A stretch of 64,000 nt of DNA from positions 59,134-123,133 of the forward strand of contig JAJYMB010000062.1 in NCBI GenBank assembly GCA_021787365.1, written 5' to 3'. Below the pieces are notes generated by a model that worked only from the letters and a program-made list of their open reading frames with translations, was not told where the DNA came from and made no database searches. The stretch's first letter is position 1, and each line of letters starts with the position of its first letter. Both the position numbers and the translations under genes were made by a program. Shown piece by piece: positions 33,898 through 44,489 of this stretch. This DNA is from Actinomycetes bacterium (GTDB lineage: Bacteria; Actinomycetota; Acidimicrobiia; Acidimicrobiales; Palsa-688).

Positions 33898-35466
33898 ATG
33901 GATGCAGCGCTGACCGGCCCGGACGCTTTTGGTAGCCCCCTTCGGCGGTACTGCACGCACATTTGGCAAGAGGTTGGCGGGTGGTACCTGCTGGGCGGCC
34001 TGGTTGCCAGCATGGCTATGGCCATTTCGGGCTCTGCCGTGCTCGTGGGCTACGACGGTGGCGTGGTGAGGTGGTGGTTCGGCGTGGACGTGCCCCCTCG
34101 CGTGGGCGATATCGGCAACTACCTCGTCTGCTATGCGGGTATGTTCGCCTTGTCTGCCGCTTGGTACGGGATGCTCCGCCGCATCCGCCGCTCGCCCTCA
34201 CTGCGTTGCCGGGACCTGGCGGCCGTAGGCGCGCTCTGGGCTTTCCCGCTGCTCTTAGGGCCACCCCTTTTCAGCAGGGACGTGTACAGCTACCTAGCCC
34301 AAGGCATGCTGGCCCACCTCCAGCTGAGCCCCTACGTTTACTCGCCCACCGTCCTCGGCCTGAGCCGCTTCGGCAATCTCCTTGCTGCCGTGTCCCCCGT
34401 CTGGCGCCTGACCACCGCGCCTTACGGCCCCGTCTTCGTGTCGATGGCGGCCTGGCTGGCAGGTGTGAGCGGAGGTCACGTGGCGGGGGGCACCCTGCTG
34501 CTCCGACTGCCCGAGCTGGCGGGTATCGGGCTGATGGCAGCGACGCTCCCGGGGATGGCACGGCGCATGGGAGCCGAGCCGCGCGAGGCGCTGTGGCTCG
34601 GTGCCGCCAGCCCACTCGTCCTCTTCGAGCTCTTGTCGGCCGGTCACAACGACGCCCTCATGGTGGGCCTGCTCATGGTTGGCCTGCTCCTCGCGTTGGA
34701 CCGGAGGCCCTTGCTGGCCGTCGGCGTGTGCTCGCTCGCCACGCTGGTCAAGTTGCCTGCGCTCCTGGCCGTAGTGTTCATCGCGTGGACCTGGGCGCGC
34801 GAGCGCCCGGGTGTGCGGGCAAAATTGGGTGCTCTCGCCACCGCTGCGTCGCTCAGCGTTGTCGTCCTCGCCATCGGGAGCGCCCTGACGGCCGGGTACG
34901 GCTGGGTCTCGTCGCAGCTCGTGACCGTGCCCGACAAGGTTTCGGTCCCGGTCAGCCCGTTCAAGGCCTTTGCGAGCGCCGTCCACCTGACCTCCAAGGT
35001 CCTCGGTCTCGGTTGGAGCGGGCAGTTCATAACCGGGCTGGTACGCGATGCCGGCATTCTCGTCGCGGCTGCAGCCTTGCTCGTCATCTTGGGAAAAGCG
35101 CGCTTGCCCACCCTCGTCCCTTCCCTCGGGGCAGCGATGGTCCTCGGGGTCCTGTTGGGCAGCGACGTCTGGCCCTGGTACCTCACTTGGGGCCTCGTTC
35201 CCCTGGCCGCTTGGCGACCTGCGCAGCGCAGTTGGCTGCTCCTGGCGGCCGTAGGCCTGTTCGACTTGGTGATAACTCCCGCCGGCCAACTGGTGGTCCC
35301 CGACGCGGCTGCCCCGGGGGTGGCAGCAGCTTGGTTGGTCCTGGGCGTCGCCGCCTGGAAAACTCGTGGAGGTACCAGCTGGCCGCGACCACTCCAGGGT
35401 GCGACGCGCTTCTCGCTCGGGCGTGCCCCGGTGCCAGTCGGTAGCGGCGCCCAGGCCGAAGACTAG
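33898..35466 (+). CDS. mptB: MptB-like polyprenol-phosphomannose-dependent alpha-1,6-mannosyltransferase
   Basis: 522 residues with 12 or more hydrophobic spans. LFSRDVYSYLAQGMLAH is the diagnostic acidic loop of MptA/MptB GT-C enzymes, followed by YVYSPTVLG and TTAPYGPVFVSMAAWLAG. LSAGHNDALMVGLLMVGLL is another conserved block. In mycolata these build the alpha-1,6-mannan core of lipomannan; here the product is inferred only. The stop codon shares the CTAG at 35463-35466 with the stop of the convergent gene. The ATG at 33898 lacks a visible ribosome-binding site. Confidence 0.8.
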   Translation: MDAALTGPDAFGSPLRRYCTHIWQEVGGWYLLGGLVASMAMAISGSAVLVGYDGGVVRWWFGVDVPPRVGDIGNYLVCYAGMFALSAAWYGMLRRIRRSPSLRCRDLAAVGALWAFPLLLGPPLFSRDVYSYLAQGMLAHLQLSPYVYSPTVLGLSRFGNLLAAVSPVWRLTTAPYGPVFVSMAAWLAGVSGGHVAGGTLLLRLPELAGIGLMAATLPGMARRMGAEPREALWLGAASPLVLFELLSAGHNDALMVGLLMVGLLLALDRRPLLAVGVCSLATLVKLPALLAVVFIAWTWARERPGVRAKLGALATAASLSVVVLAIGSALTAGYGWVSSQLVTVPDKVSVPVSPFKAFASAVHLTSKVLGLGWSGQFITGLVRDAGILVAAAALLVILGKARLPTLVPSLGAAMVLGVLLGSDVWPWYLTWGLVPLAAWRPAQRSWLLLAAVGLFDLVITPAGQLVVPDAAAPGVAAAWLVLGVAAWKTRGGTSWPRPLQGATRFSLGRAPVPVGSGAQAED

Positions 35467-36392
35467 CTGGGCAATCCACGCGCCCAGGCACCTGAGCTCG
35501 AGAAGAACTCCGGTGGCCCATGCCCGTAGGCCGTCGCGACCGTCCAGCCCTTCCTACGCGCCGCGTCCTCCAACGCGCCAAGCAGGCTACGGCCGATCCC
35601 CTGGCCGCGCACGTCTGCCGCTACCAGCACGCCGGCGTGGACAGCGGCACCGGGCGACACAGACGACCAGGCGCCGGCCAAGCCAACCACTGTGCCCTCC
35701 CGCCTGGCCGTGAGGACGATGCTGTTGGCACCCGGAGACCATGCGACCACTGGCCATTCTCCGAACGCTCGTTCGTCGGCACAGGCGCGCGCCAAGGCGA
35801 TGGCCTCGGGGCCCGGGACACGCCCCTCGGTGATCTCGAGCTCGAGTCCGCCCCTGCCCACCACTGCCGGCGGCCCCAGCCGGGCGTCCACTAGGGGAAG
35901 CCAATCCCGCTCTACTTCCTCCATCAGCACGACGCGGTCAAAGCGCGCCGTCGCCCGGTAGCAGCCGAGGGCCCTCAGGGCTGCGGCGCCCACTTCTCGT
36001 GTGGCCTCTGTGGAGATGGTCACGTGAGGTACCCACTCAAAACGAACGGGGCGGGCCAAGGGGCCGGCCTGCACCGCCTCGTGGAGGTGGTGCAGGCGGT
36101 CGAGATCGGGCCCGCCCACGGCCAGGTAGACCGCGGGGCTGGCAGGTGCGAACGTCTCCGCCGGCCCGAGCGTCAGCTCGATCGGCCGAGCAGGCGCCCT
36201 CGCCGCCTCCCGGAGGACCGTTTCGGCCTCGGCGAGCCGGTCTTCTCTCACGTTGACGGGCGGCACGAGCGTGAGGTGAGGCAGGACCGTGCCCAGGCTC
36301 GGATCTCCCAGGGCCTTGCGGAGCCCCTCGACCTCGGTCGCTTCTGGCGGGTCGAGGAGCAGCGCTACGCCGAGCCGGCGCCTCGGGCTCAT
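35463..36392 (-). CDS. Fusion of 2H phosphoesterase (LigT-like) and GNAT acetyltransferase
   Basis: 309 residues. Residues 1-170 contain two HxT motifs, PHLTLVPPVNV and PHVTISTEA, spaced as in 2'-5' RNA ligase/cyclic phosphodiesterase family proteins. Residues about 180-300 form a GNAT domain, with SIVLTARREGTVVGLAGAW and the acetyl-CoA loop AADVRGQGIGRSLLGALEDAARR. Each half looks intact. It starts 54 bp after atpC on the same strand and ends at the CTAG shared with the MptB-like gene. Substrates are unknown; RNA or nucleotide repair with acetylation would be guesswork. Confidence 0.8.
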   Translation of the reverse strand: MSPRRRLGVALLLDPPEATEVEGLRKALGDPSLGTVLPHLTLVPPVNVREDRLAEAETVLREAARAPARPIELTLGPAETFAPASPAVYLAVGGPDLDRLHHLHEAVQAGPLARPVRFEWVPHVTISTEATREVGAAALRALGCYRATARFDRVVLMEEVERDWLPLVDARLGPPAVVGRGGLELEITEGRVPGPEAIALARACADERAFGEWPVVAWSPGANSIVLTARREGTVVGLAGAWSSVSPGAAVHAGVLVAADVRGQGIGRSLLGALEDAARRKGWTVATAYGHGPPEFFSSSGAWARGLPS

Positions 36393-36410
36393 GGCCGGAG
36401 GCCACCGGAC

Positions 36411-36455
36411 CAGCGACTACAGGGCCAGCGACTACAGGGCCAGCGACTACAGGGC
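36411..36455. repeat. 15-bp tandem repeat x3 at the end of atpC
   Basis: CAGCGACTACAGGGC occurs three times without change at 36411, 36426 and 36441. The atpC stop codon (TAG, 36449-36447) lies inside the third unit, and each further unit carries another in-frame TAG. Confidence 0.85.
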
Positions 36456-36736
36456 GCCGGTCGCCGCATCACAGACGACCACGACCCGGTTGGCGCTAAC
36501 CTCCACGAACCCACCGGTGACGTTGAAGCGCAGTTCGGTCCCGGGGCCTTGCTGGCCGGCCGCACCACCCTCGGGGCCTACCACCCGTAGCTCACCAGGC
36601 TGCAACAAACCCACGTAAGCCATGTGGTTCGCGAGGTAGGCGATGTCACCTCCCTCGGTGCGGCAGGTGACCATCTCCGCGTGGCCCGAGAACAATGGGC
36701 CCTCGGGCGTGACGAGTTCCACCTGGGTCGTGGCCA

Positions 36737-36737
<1 letters not shown>
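36447..36737 (-). CDS. atpC: ATP synthase epsilon subunit, short form
   Basis: 96 residues comprising the N-terminal beta-sandwich: VELVTPEGPLFSGHAEMVTC, GDIAYLANHMAYVGLLQPGELRV and GGFVEVSANRVVVVCD. The C-terminal helical pair that inhibits ATP hydrolysis in many bacteria (total about 120-140 residues) is absent. The start overlaps the atpD stop by 1 nt (TGATG). The stop falls within a 15-bp tandem repeat. Confidence 0.92.
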
Positions 36738-38230
<1,493 letters not shown>

Positions 38231-39211
38231 TCAGCTTGCTTCGGGGAAAATGTAAACGTCGGGCCTCGTGAGCGCCTCTTCGCCCTCGCCTTGGCGGAGG
38301 GCCTCCGCGCCACCGACGATCTCCATGATCTCGGTTGTTATCGAATCTTGGCGGGCGCGGTTCATGTGCCGGGCGAGGGTCTTGATGAGCTCGTCGGCAT
38401 TGTCGGTGGCTGCCGCCATCGCCCGTTGCTGAGACACGTGGAACGATGCGGCAGATTCGAGCAGCGCGACAAAGACCTCCGCCTCGAGCCAGCGTGGCAG
38501 CAACACGTCCATAATCTCCGCCGGCCCCGGTTCGAACTCGAACACCGTCGTACCGCGCCGTTCCTCACGCTCCAAGGGGACCAGGCGCCGGCTCTCCACC
38601 CGCTGCGACCCGGGCGAGAGGAACCTCGTGGAGACGACATAGACCGCGCCCGCCCCGGCCTGCAGTTCCTCGGAGACGGCGGCGACCACCTGGCGGGCGT
38701 TGTCGAAGCGCGGCCGGTCGCAAAAGCCCTCGAAGTGGGCTGCAGGCGCGCGACCGCGCAGGCGGAAATGGGAGATGGCCTTACGCCCGACCACCACGAG
38801 GCAAGGTTGCAGGCCGCGCCCCGCGATCTCCGCGATGAGCTCGTCAGCCGCTCGGTGCACGAAAAGGTTGAAGGCCCCGGCGAGCCCTCGGTCAGCCCCG
38901 AGCACCACCACCACCGGCCCGGTAGGCTCGCCCGCTCGCGCCGTCCCGCCCGAGCTTCCCCCCCCAGCCGGTCCTGCGCCTGGGGCCGGGGCACCCCCGG
39001 CGAAGACCCAGTGCCCAGCCGCCTCAGGGTCGGCGGCCAGTTCGGAGGCCACGTCGCGCAAACGCTCCGCGTAAGGCCGGGCGGCTGTTATCGCCTGCTG
39101 GGCGCGCGAGATCCGCGACGCGGCGATGAGCTCCATGGCGCGGGTGATCTTCTGCGTCGACTGGACGCTGCGGATGCGCCGGCGCAGTTGCCGCTCGAGG
39201 CCGGCGGGCAC
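38231..39211 (-). CDS. atpG: ATP synthase gamma subunit
   Basis: 326 residues from GTG 39211, overlapping the atpA stop by 1 nt (TAGTG). The ends form the rotor coiled coil: RRIRSVQSTQKITRAMELIAASR and ATDNADELIKTLARHMNRARQDSITTEI. Between about residues 70 and 95 lies a Gly/Ala/Pro-rich insertion not typical of the family, which explains the length above the usual 290. Confidence 0.96.
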   Translation of the reverse strand: MPAGLERQLRRRIRSVQSTQKITRAMELIAASRISRAQQAITAARPYAERLRDVASELAADPEAAGHWVFAGGAPAPGAGPAGGGSSGGTARAGEPTGPVVVVLGADRGLAGAFNLFVHRAADELIAEIAGRGLQPCLVVVGRKAISHFRLRGRAPAAHFEGFCDRPRFDNARQVVAAVSEELQAGAGAVYVVSTRFLSPGSQRVESRRLVPLEREERRGTTVFEFEPGPAEIMDVLLPRWLEAEVFVALLESAASFHVSQQRAMAAATDNADELIKTLARHMNRARQDSITTEIMEIVGGAEALRQGEGEEALTRPDVYIFPEAS

Positions 39212-40773
39212 TAGCTATGGCCCCCCTCGGCGGCCGCCCCCACGGGCTCGTGGCCCACCTGGAGGGTGGCGAAGCCCCTCTTCACTTCCTCTATGGCCCT
39301 CTCGAGCTCCTCGCGTGGCGGCAAGTCCTTCTCTTTCCTTATCAGCTCCGCCAGCGCGGCACCGGTGGTGCGCAGGTACTGAACGAGCGCGGCCTCGAAG
39401 GGCCGTACGTCTTCGACCGCGAGGTCGTCGAGGAACCCGTTGGTGCCGGCGTATATGGCCACGACTTGCTCCTCGACAGGTACAGGTGAGTTTTGCGGCT
39501 GCTTCAACAACTCAGTGAGGCGGGCACCGCGGTCGAGCTGGGCCCTCGACACCCGGTCGAGCTCGGAGCCGAAGGTCGCGAAAGCTTGCAGCTCTCGGTA
39601 TTGCGCCAGGTTGATCTTGAGGGCGCCCGAGACTGACCTCATCGCCTTTATCTGGGCCGCGCCGCCGACGCGAGAGACGGACTGGCCGACATTGATGGCT
39701 GGCCGGACACCGGCGTAGAAGAGGTCCGTCTCCAAGAAGATCTGGCCGTCGGTAATGGATATGACATTGGTTGGTATGTACGCCGAAATGTCGCCGGCCT
39801 TGGTCTCTACGATCGGCAGCGCCGTGAGCGAGCCCGAACCCATCTCCTCGGAGAGCTTGGCAGCGCGCTCGAGGAGCCGGCTGTGGAGGTAGAAGACGTC
39901 GCCTGGGTACGCCTCCCGCCCGGGCGGCCGGCGGAGCAAGAGCGACAGCGTCCTGTAAGCCTCAGCCTGCTTGGAGAGGTCGTCGTAGATGACGAGGGCG
40001 TCTTCACCCTGCTCCATCCAGTAGGCAGCCATAGAGCAGCCCGCATAAGGTGCCAGGTACTTGAAGGGCACCGGGTCGGAGGCGGGTGAGTTGACCACGA
40101 CCGTGTACTCCAGCGCGCCGTGGGTACGGAGCGTGTCGACGACCTGGGCCACAGTGGAGCCCTTCTGCCCGATGGCGACGTAGACGCATTTCACTCCCTC
40201 GCCCCGCTGGTTGATGATCGTGTCGACAGCGATCGAGGTCTTACCGGTCTTGCGGTCGCCAATGATGAGCTCGCGCTGGCCCCTCCCGATGGGAGTCATC
40301 GAGTCGATGGCCTTGATCCCGGTGTGGAGAGGTTGCTTCACGGGCTGGCGCGAGATGATCCCCGGGGCCTGGATCTCCAGGCGCCGAGTGACCTTGGTCT
40401 CGATAGGCCCCAGGCCGTCCAGCGGCCGGCCGAGGGCGTCGACAACCCGGCCGAGCAGTTCGTCGCCTACGGGGACAGACAGTATCCGGCCGGTGGCGCG
40501 GGCCAGCTGCCCTTCCTCCAAGCCTTTCGTCTCGCCGAGGACGACAGCCCCGATCGAGTCCTCCTCCAGGTTGAGCGCCAGGGCACTGAGGCCGCCTTCG
40601 AGCTCGAGGATCTCGTTGACCGCGACGTTCGGAAGGCCGGTGATCCTGGCGATCCCGTCGCCCAGGTCGCGGATGCGGCCCACCTCCTCCGCGCTTACCC
40701 CGGGCTCCCATTTCTCCAGGTTGCGCCGGAGGACTTCGGCTATCTCGGCGGCATTGATACTGAGTTCGGCCAT
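39211..40773 (-). CDS. atpA: ATP synthase alpha subunit
   Basis: 520 residues. [18 protein letters not shown] is the P-loop, [16 protein letters not shown] the Walker B region and [20 protein letters not shown] the alpha signature containing the arginine finger. It binds nucleotide non-catalytically in F1. It lies 90 bp downstream of atpH; that gap has a short CCTTCTAAT direct repeat. Confidence 0.98.
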   Translation of the reverse strand: MAELSINAAEIAEVLRRNLEKWEPGVSAEEVGRIRDLGDGIARITGLPNVAVNEILELEGGLSALALNLEEDSIGAVVLGETKGLEEGQLARATGRILSVPVGDELLGRVVDALGRPLDGLGPIETKVTRRLEIQAPGIISRQPVKQPLHTGIKAIDSMTPIGRGQRELIIGDRKTGKTSIAVDTIINQRGEGVKCVYVAIGQKGSTVAQVVDTLRTHGALEYTVVVNSPASDPVPFKYLAPYAGCSMAAYWMEQGEDALVIYDDLSKQAEAYRTLSLLLRRPPGREAYPGDVFYLHSRLLERAAKLSEEMGSGSLTALPIVETKAGDISAYIPTNVISITDGQIFLETDLFYAGVRPAINVGQSVSRVGGAAQIKAMRSVSGALKINLAQYRELQAFATFGSELDRVSRAQLDRGARLTELLKQPQNSPVPVEEQVVAIYAGTNGFLDDLAVEDVRPFEAALVQYLRTTGAALAELIRKEKDLPPREELERAIEEVKRGFATLQVGHEPVGAAAEGGHS

Positions 40774-40863
40774 GTTGGCGGCGTCCCTTTCCTTTTCCTT
40801 CTAATAATTCCTTCTAATCGGGCTCGTAGGGCCCGCTCTGGTGCCCGCCTGGTCGCGCCGTAG

Positions 40864-41748
40864 CTAACCGGGCGGGGAGAGGAATACCTCATGCGCCTGC
40901 TCGATGCGCTGGCGGAGGCTCGCATCGAGCACCGTGTCCCCCACGTACGCGACGAAGCCGCCGAGCAGCTCCGGCTCGGTGGTGACCCGGACCTCGACCT
41001 GGTAACCGGTGTAGCGGCTGATCGCAGCGGCCAGGCGTTGTTCTTGATCTGTGGAGAGCTGTACCGCCGAGCGCACGTCGGCAACACGCCGGTCCGCCTC
41101 CCGCGCCACCCGCTGGACGAGGGTGTCGAGGAGCACGAGGTAGTCCCGGGGCCTCCCCACGCGGGCCACGTACCGAGCCATGCGCACGGTCTCGGGCGTG
41201 GCGTGAGGTGACAGCAGCTCACTCACGATGCTCTCGCGGGCCGCCGCGGGCAGCTCTGCGGTCGTGAGGGCAGCCAGCAGTTCCTCGTTGCCGTCCACCG
41301 TCCTCATGAACCGGAAAAGTTCGTCCTCCACCTCACCGAGGTGCCCCTGGTCGGAGCCGGCCAGGACCGCGGTTGCATAGCCGTCGAGGCGTTCGCCGGC
41401 AGCACCCCGGCTGAGCGGGCCCTCGTCCAGGCGCACCATGCCGTCGCGCTTGGCCGCTGCCGCGGCGGCGACGCTGGCGACGTCCTCCTGGTAGTTGGCG
41501 GCCGCCCCGCCCTGCACGGCGAAGCTGAGCACGGCGACGACCGGCGCCAACACGCGCCCCTCCAGCAACTGGCGCACGATGCTGCGGCGCACGGGCAGGG
41601 AAACGTTCGCACCCTCGAGCACGCCACGCAGGTCGTCCGAAGCCGCGAGCAACTGGACGAAGGCTTCGAGCTCGTCGGCCGCACGAGCGACGTCCGGGCC
41701 CAGGTCCTCGATCACGGCGTCGGCATAGCCGAGCACGCTCTCCAGCAT
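40864..41748 (-). CDS. atpH: ATP synthase delta subunit with duplicated N-terminal domain
   Basis: 294 residues, against about 180 for a normal delta subunit. The extra length is a second copy of the OSCP N-terminal helical domain. Residues 8-80 (GYADAVIEDLG, DELEAFVQLLAASDDLRGVL, RRSIVRQLL) align with residues about 122-195 (GYATAVLAG, EDELFRFMRTVDGNEELLAAL, RESIVSELL). The C-terminal domain (VRSAVQLSTDQEQRLAAAIS, LLGGFVAYVGDTVLDASLRQRI) is standard. Delta links F1 to the b-subunit stator. It starts directly after the atpF stop. Confidence 0.94.
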   Translation of the reverse strand: MLESVLGYADAVIEDLGPDVARAADELEAFVQLLAASDDLRGVLEGANVSLPVRRSIVRQLLEGRVLAPVVAVLSFAVQGGAAANYQEDVASVAAAAAAKRDGMVRLDEGPLSRGAAGERLDGYATAVLAGSDQGHLGEVEDELFRFMRTVDGNEELLAALTTAELPAAARESIVSELLSPHATPETVRMARYVARVGRPRDYLVLLDTLVQRVAREADRRVADVRSAVQLSTDQEQRLAAAISRYTGYQVEVRVTTEPELLGGFVAYVGDTVLDASLRQRIEQAHEVFLSPPG

Positions 41749-42321
41749 CTAGCCGCCGGCCCCCCCGGCCGATGCAGGCGCACCGCTCGCGGCTGCAGGG
41801 GCGACCCCCTCCAGGGTGGACAGTGCCTCGACCTCGGAGATGGCCTGGTCGACCAGCCGTTGTTGGTCGCTCACCGAGATCCCGTCCCGCAGCACCCGCT
41901 CAACGACCGCGATCACAAGCTCGCTCACCTGGGCCCGCAGGTCCTCGGCGGCTCGTCGAGCGGACGCTTGGATGTCAGCGGTGGCACTCTCCACGAGCCG
42001 CTGGTAGTCCTCCTCGCCCTTCCTCTGCAGGTCCTGACGGAGCTGCTCGCCCACCTTGGCGGCTTCGTCGCGGAGCCTGCGGGCCTCTTCGCGGCCCTGC
42101 GCGAGCTGGCGGGCGCGCTGCTCCTCCAGCTCCTGTGCCCTCGCCCTTGCCTCCTCGGCCTCGTTCAAGTTGCGCTCGATCGTTTGCTGGCGGGCCTCTA
42201 TCATCCGGTTGGCGTAGGGGAGGACGTACTTTGCCAGCGTCCAGAGCACGACGAGGAAGATGACCAGCTCGACGACGAACGTCGGGCCAGGGACCAAGAA
42301 GTTCGAAGTCGCTATCAGCAC
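41749..42321 (-). CDS. atpF: ATP synthase b subunit
   Basis: 190 residues: one N-terminal membrane span (FVVELVIFLVVLWTLAKYVLP) followed by a long charged helix (EARQQTIERNLNEAEEARAR...) and an Ala/Gly-rich tail. It forms the peripheral stalk with delta. Confidence 0.95.
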   Translation of the reverse strand: MLIATSNFLVPGPTFVVELVIFLVVLWTLAKYVLPYANRMIEARQQTIERNLNEAEEARARAQELEEQRARQLAQGREEARRLRDEAAKVGEQLRQDLQRKGEEDYQRLVESATADIQASARRAAEDLRAQVSELVIAVVERVLRDGISVSDQQRLVDQAISEVEALSTLEGVAPAAASGAPASAGGAGG

Positions 42322-42339
42322 CAGCGCTGCCCCCGGGCC

Positions 42340-42600
42340 CTAACCCTTGGCGAGCACGAACACGAACAGCGCCGTGAAGGCCAGGTTGATGAAGTACATG
42401 GCCTCGACGAGCCCGACGACCAAGAACATCGTCGAGTAGAGCCGGCCTTGTACTTCGGGCTGGCGGGCGATGCCAGCGATGGTCTGGCTGCCGGCGAGGC
42501 CGTCGCCGACGGCGGCGCCCACAGCGCCTCCGCCTAGGGCCAAGCCCCCGCCGGCGAACGCGCCGGCCAGCTCGACGGCCTTTTCAATGGTTGCGGCCAT
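42340..42600 (-). CDS. atpE: ATP synthase c subunit
   Basis: 86 residues, a two-span hairpin. [12 protein letters not shown] is the Gly-rich first helix, ARQPE the polar loop, and [12 protein letters not shown] holds the ion-binding Glu. Ala follows that Glu rather than the Ser/Thr of Na+ types, consistent with proton coupling. Confidence 0.96.
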   Translation of the reverse strand: MAATIEKAVELAGAFAGGGLALGGGAVGAAVGDGLAGSQTIAGIARQPEVQGRLYSTMFLVVGLVEAMYFINLAFTALFVFVLAKG

Positions 42601-42656
42601 TTGGTCTTATTCCTCTCTTGTTGTGCTTGGTTGGTGAGTGGGATCTCCCAGTGGGC

Positions 42657-43394
42657 TCAGTGCGCCTCTTCTGTAACTGCGAACTGGTAGTAGATGATCG
42701 TGAGCAGGGCAAAGATAAAGGCCTGTATCGCCCCGATGAACATGTCGAACAGCTTCCACACGACTGAAAGGGCTATGGTCGCCGGGAAGAAGTAGATGGG
42801 GAAGGCCAAGAGGAGGGCGACCATTATCCCCCCCGAGAAGATATTGCCGAAAAGCCGCAGGGACAGGGTGACGGGCTTCATGAGCTCCTCGATCACCCGG
42901 ATCGGGGCGAGCCAGCGGGGGCGTGCGAAGAACCCCTTGATGTAGCGCCACAGCCCTCGCGCCCGCAGGCTCTCGACGTTGGTCACGACAAAGACCGTCA
43001 CGGCCAGCGCGTAGGGCAGGTTGGCATCGGCGGTGGGTGCGGGCAGGTAGTCGGTGTTGTGCCAAAAACCAGGGAGGATCTCGACCCAGTTGCACACGAG
43101 TATCAGCACGAAGATCGTGACCCCGAGGGGCACGGCGCGCCGGTACTTGGGGCCCATGCCCGCCTCGACCTGGTCCCCCACCCAGTTGATGATCAACTCC
43201 CACAGGACCTGCACCTTGTTGGGTACCGAGGCCGTCATCCTGGCCCGCAGGTAGAGGCCAAGGCCGACGACGATGGCGCCGGCCAAGAGCGTCATCCAGA
43301 TGGTGTCGAGGTCGAAGGTGAGGCCCCCGATGCTGCGCTTCACATGGTCGCCAACCGGTATGGCCACCGCGAGAAGGGTGCCGGCGCTATGCAT
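42657..43394 (-). CDS. atpB: ATP synthase a subunit
   Basis: 245 residues from ATG 43394, overlapping the upstream atpI-like stop by 8 bp. KPVTLSLRLFGNIFSGG contains the essential Arg of the proton channel, and IQAFIFALLTIIYYQFAV is the conserved last helix. The longer frame to 43601 is the shadow of the atpI-like C terminus. Confidence 0.95.
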   Translation of the reverse strand: MHSAGTLLAVAIPVGDHVKRSIGGLTFDLDTIWMTLLAGAIVVGLGLYLRARMTASVPNKVQVLWELIINWVGDQVEAGMGPKYRRAVPLGVTIFVLILVCNWVEILPGFWHNTDYLPAPTADANLPYALAVTVFVVTNVESLRARGLWRYIKGFFARPRWLAPIRVIEELMKPVTLSLRLFGNIFSGGIMVALLLAFPIYFFPATIALSVVWKLFDMFIGAIQAFIFALLTIIYYQFAVTEEAH

Positions 43395-44061
43395 GCCTGC
43401 CCCCCCCAGTACGGAAGGGGCCCTGGCCGACGGCTCCCTCTCCCGGCGCGCTCTGGCCTGGCCCGCGCGCCTGGCTGGCACCGCTCCCGGCTGCCCCCGC
43501 TGCCGGGGCCGCCCCGGCGCCGGGACTTGCGGGCAAAGGGGCCTGGGCCGCCCCGGGGGCGGCCGGTCGGGGGCCCGTGGTCGCCAGGCCCGCAAGCTCA
43601 CGCTTGTGATAGGCCAACAAGGCCGCCAGGGCGTTGGCCATCAGCAGCACCTGGAAGGCGATCAAGCCCCCGATCATGCCGAAGCCCATCGGGCGCACCA
43701 GGAAGAGCAGGACAAAGGCGACCACGGTGAGGGCGCCCAGGCGGGCCGCCACGCTGCCCGCGTAAGGCCTGCGCTCGAGGTGGCCCTCGCTGTCGATGTG
43801 GCGGGCGGTCGAGACCTGGAACAACCGGTGGTTGAGCGTGGCGCCGCCGAGGCCAACCACTACGCCGGCTCCCGCCAGCAGTTGGTTGAGCACGAGCGCG
43901 CCCGCGACGGCAACTACCGCGAGCGCGAGGCACGACACGAGCGTGCGCCTGACTATGGCGTCAACGTAGAGGACTGGGAAGTCTGCGAGCATCTGGAGGA
44001 GCCGTCTCGGGGGTGGAGGAGCCGGGACGAACCTGGCGGCTGCCGCCGGCCGGCTGGCCAA
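43387..44061 (-). CDS. atpI: AtpI-like membrane protein
   Basis: 224 residues; the true start may be ATG 43992 (MLADFPVLYVDAIVRR), since the preceding 23 residues are Pro/Ala-rich. Four hydrophobic spans (LVSCLALAVVAVAGALVL, AGVVVGLGGATLNHRLF, ALTVVAFVLLFLV, GLIAFQVLLMANALAALLA) match ATP synthase subunit I. A long Pro/Ala/Gly C-terminal tail follows. Its place just before atpB supports an AtpI-type role in c-ring assembly or Mg2+ handling. Confidence 0.75.
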   Translation of the reverse strand: MASRPAAAARFVPAPPPPRRLLQMLADFPVLYVDAIVRRTLVSCLALAVVAVAGALVLNQLLAGAGVVVGLGGATLNHRLFQVSTARHIDSEGHLERRPYAGSVAARLGALTVVAFVLLFLVRPMGFGMIGGLIAFQVLLMANALAALLAYHKRELAGLATTGPRPAAPGAAQAPLPASPGAGAAPAAGAAGSGASQARGPGQSAPGEGAVGQGPFRTGGGRHA

Positions 44062-44115
44062 GCAGCCGCGACATCTTACACAAGTACCGCGAGCGCGCCA
44101 AAACGAGGACCGGAG

Positions 44116-44364
44116 CTAGCGCCACCTCCGGAGCTCCGAGCGTGTCCCGGCGACACCGAGGCCCGCACCGAGGACAAGCCCGAGCAGCATGAACAGAGGG
44201 AGAGTGCCGGCGGCACTGTCGGCCAGCCATCCGAGCGCCCCACCCCCGAGGACGCAGATGGCATTGAGCATGCCGATGCCCGCGTATGCCATAGGACCGG
44301 GGTAACGTGGTCGCGACCGGGCACTCGGCGGTCCCGGAGGCTCTCCCGGCGTGGGGCCGCTCAC
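44116..44364 (-). CDS. atpZ: AtpZ/AtpI family small membrane protein
   Basis: 82 residues from GTG 44364. Two spans: GMLNAICVLGGGALGWLAD and LPLFMLLGLVLGAGLGVAG. The GGGALGWLAD-type turn is the mark of AtpZ-like proteins encoded at the head of F-ATPase operons. It lies 54 bp upstream of the atpI-like gene. Confidence 0.8.
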   Translation of the reverse strand: MSGPTPGEPPGPPSARSRPRYPGPMAYAGIGMLNAICVLGGGALGWLADSAAGTLPLFMLLGLVLGAGLGVAGTRSELRRWR

Positions 44365-44489
44365 GGCAAGCCGCCGCGCGTGGTGCGTGTTGCAGCCATG
44401 TCAGCTGCAGGCTAGCGGTGCGCGCCCACATGCTGCTCAGGCTACGAAACACGGTGGTAATGCTGCAACTCAGCTGCTGGGGCGGGCGA

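Noticed and set aside
35463..35466. Shared stop codons of convergent genes on CTAG
   Set aside because: Neat, but such palindromic overlaps are common between tightly packed convergent genes and need no special explanation.
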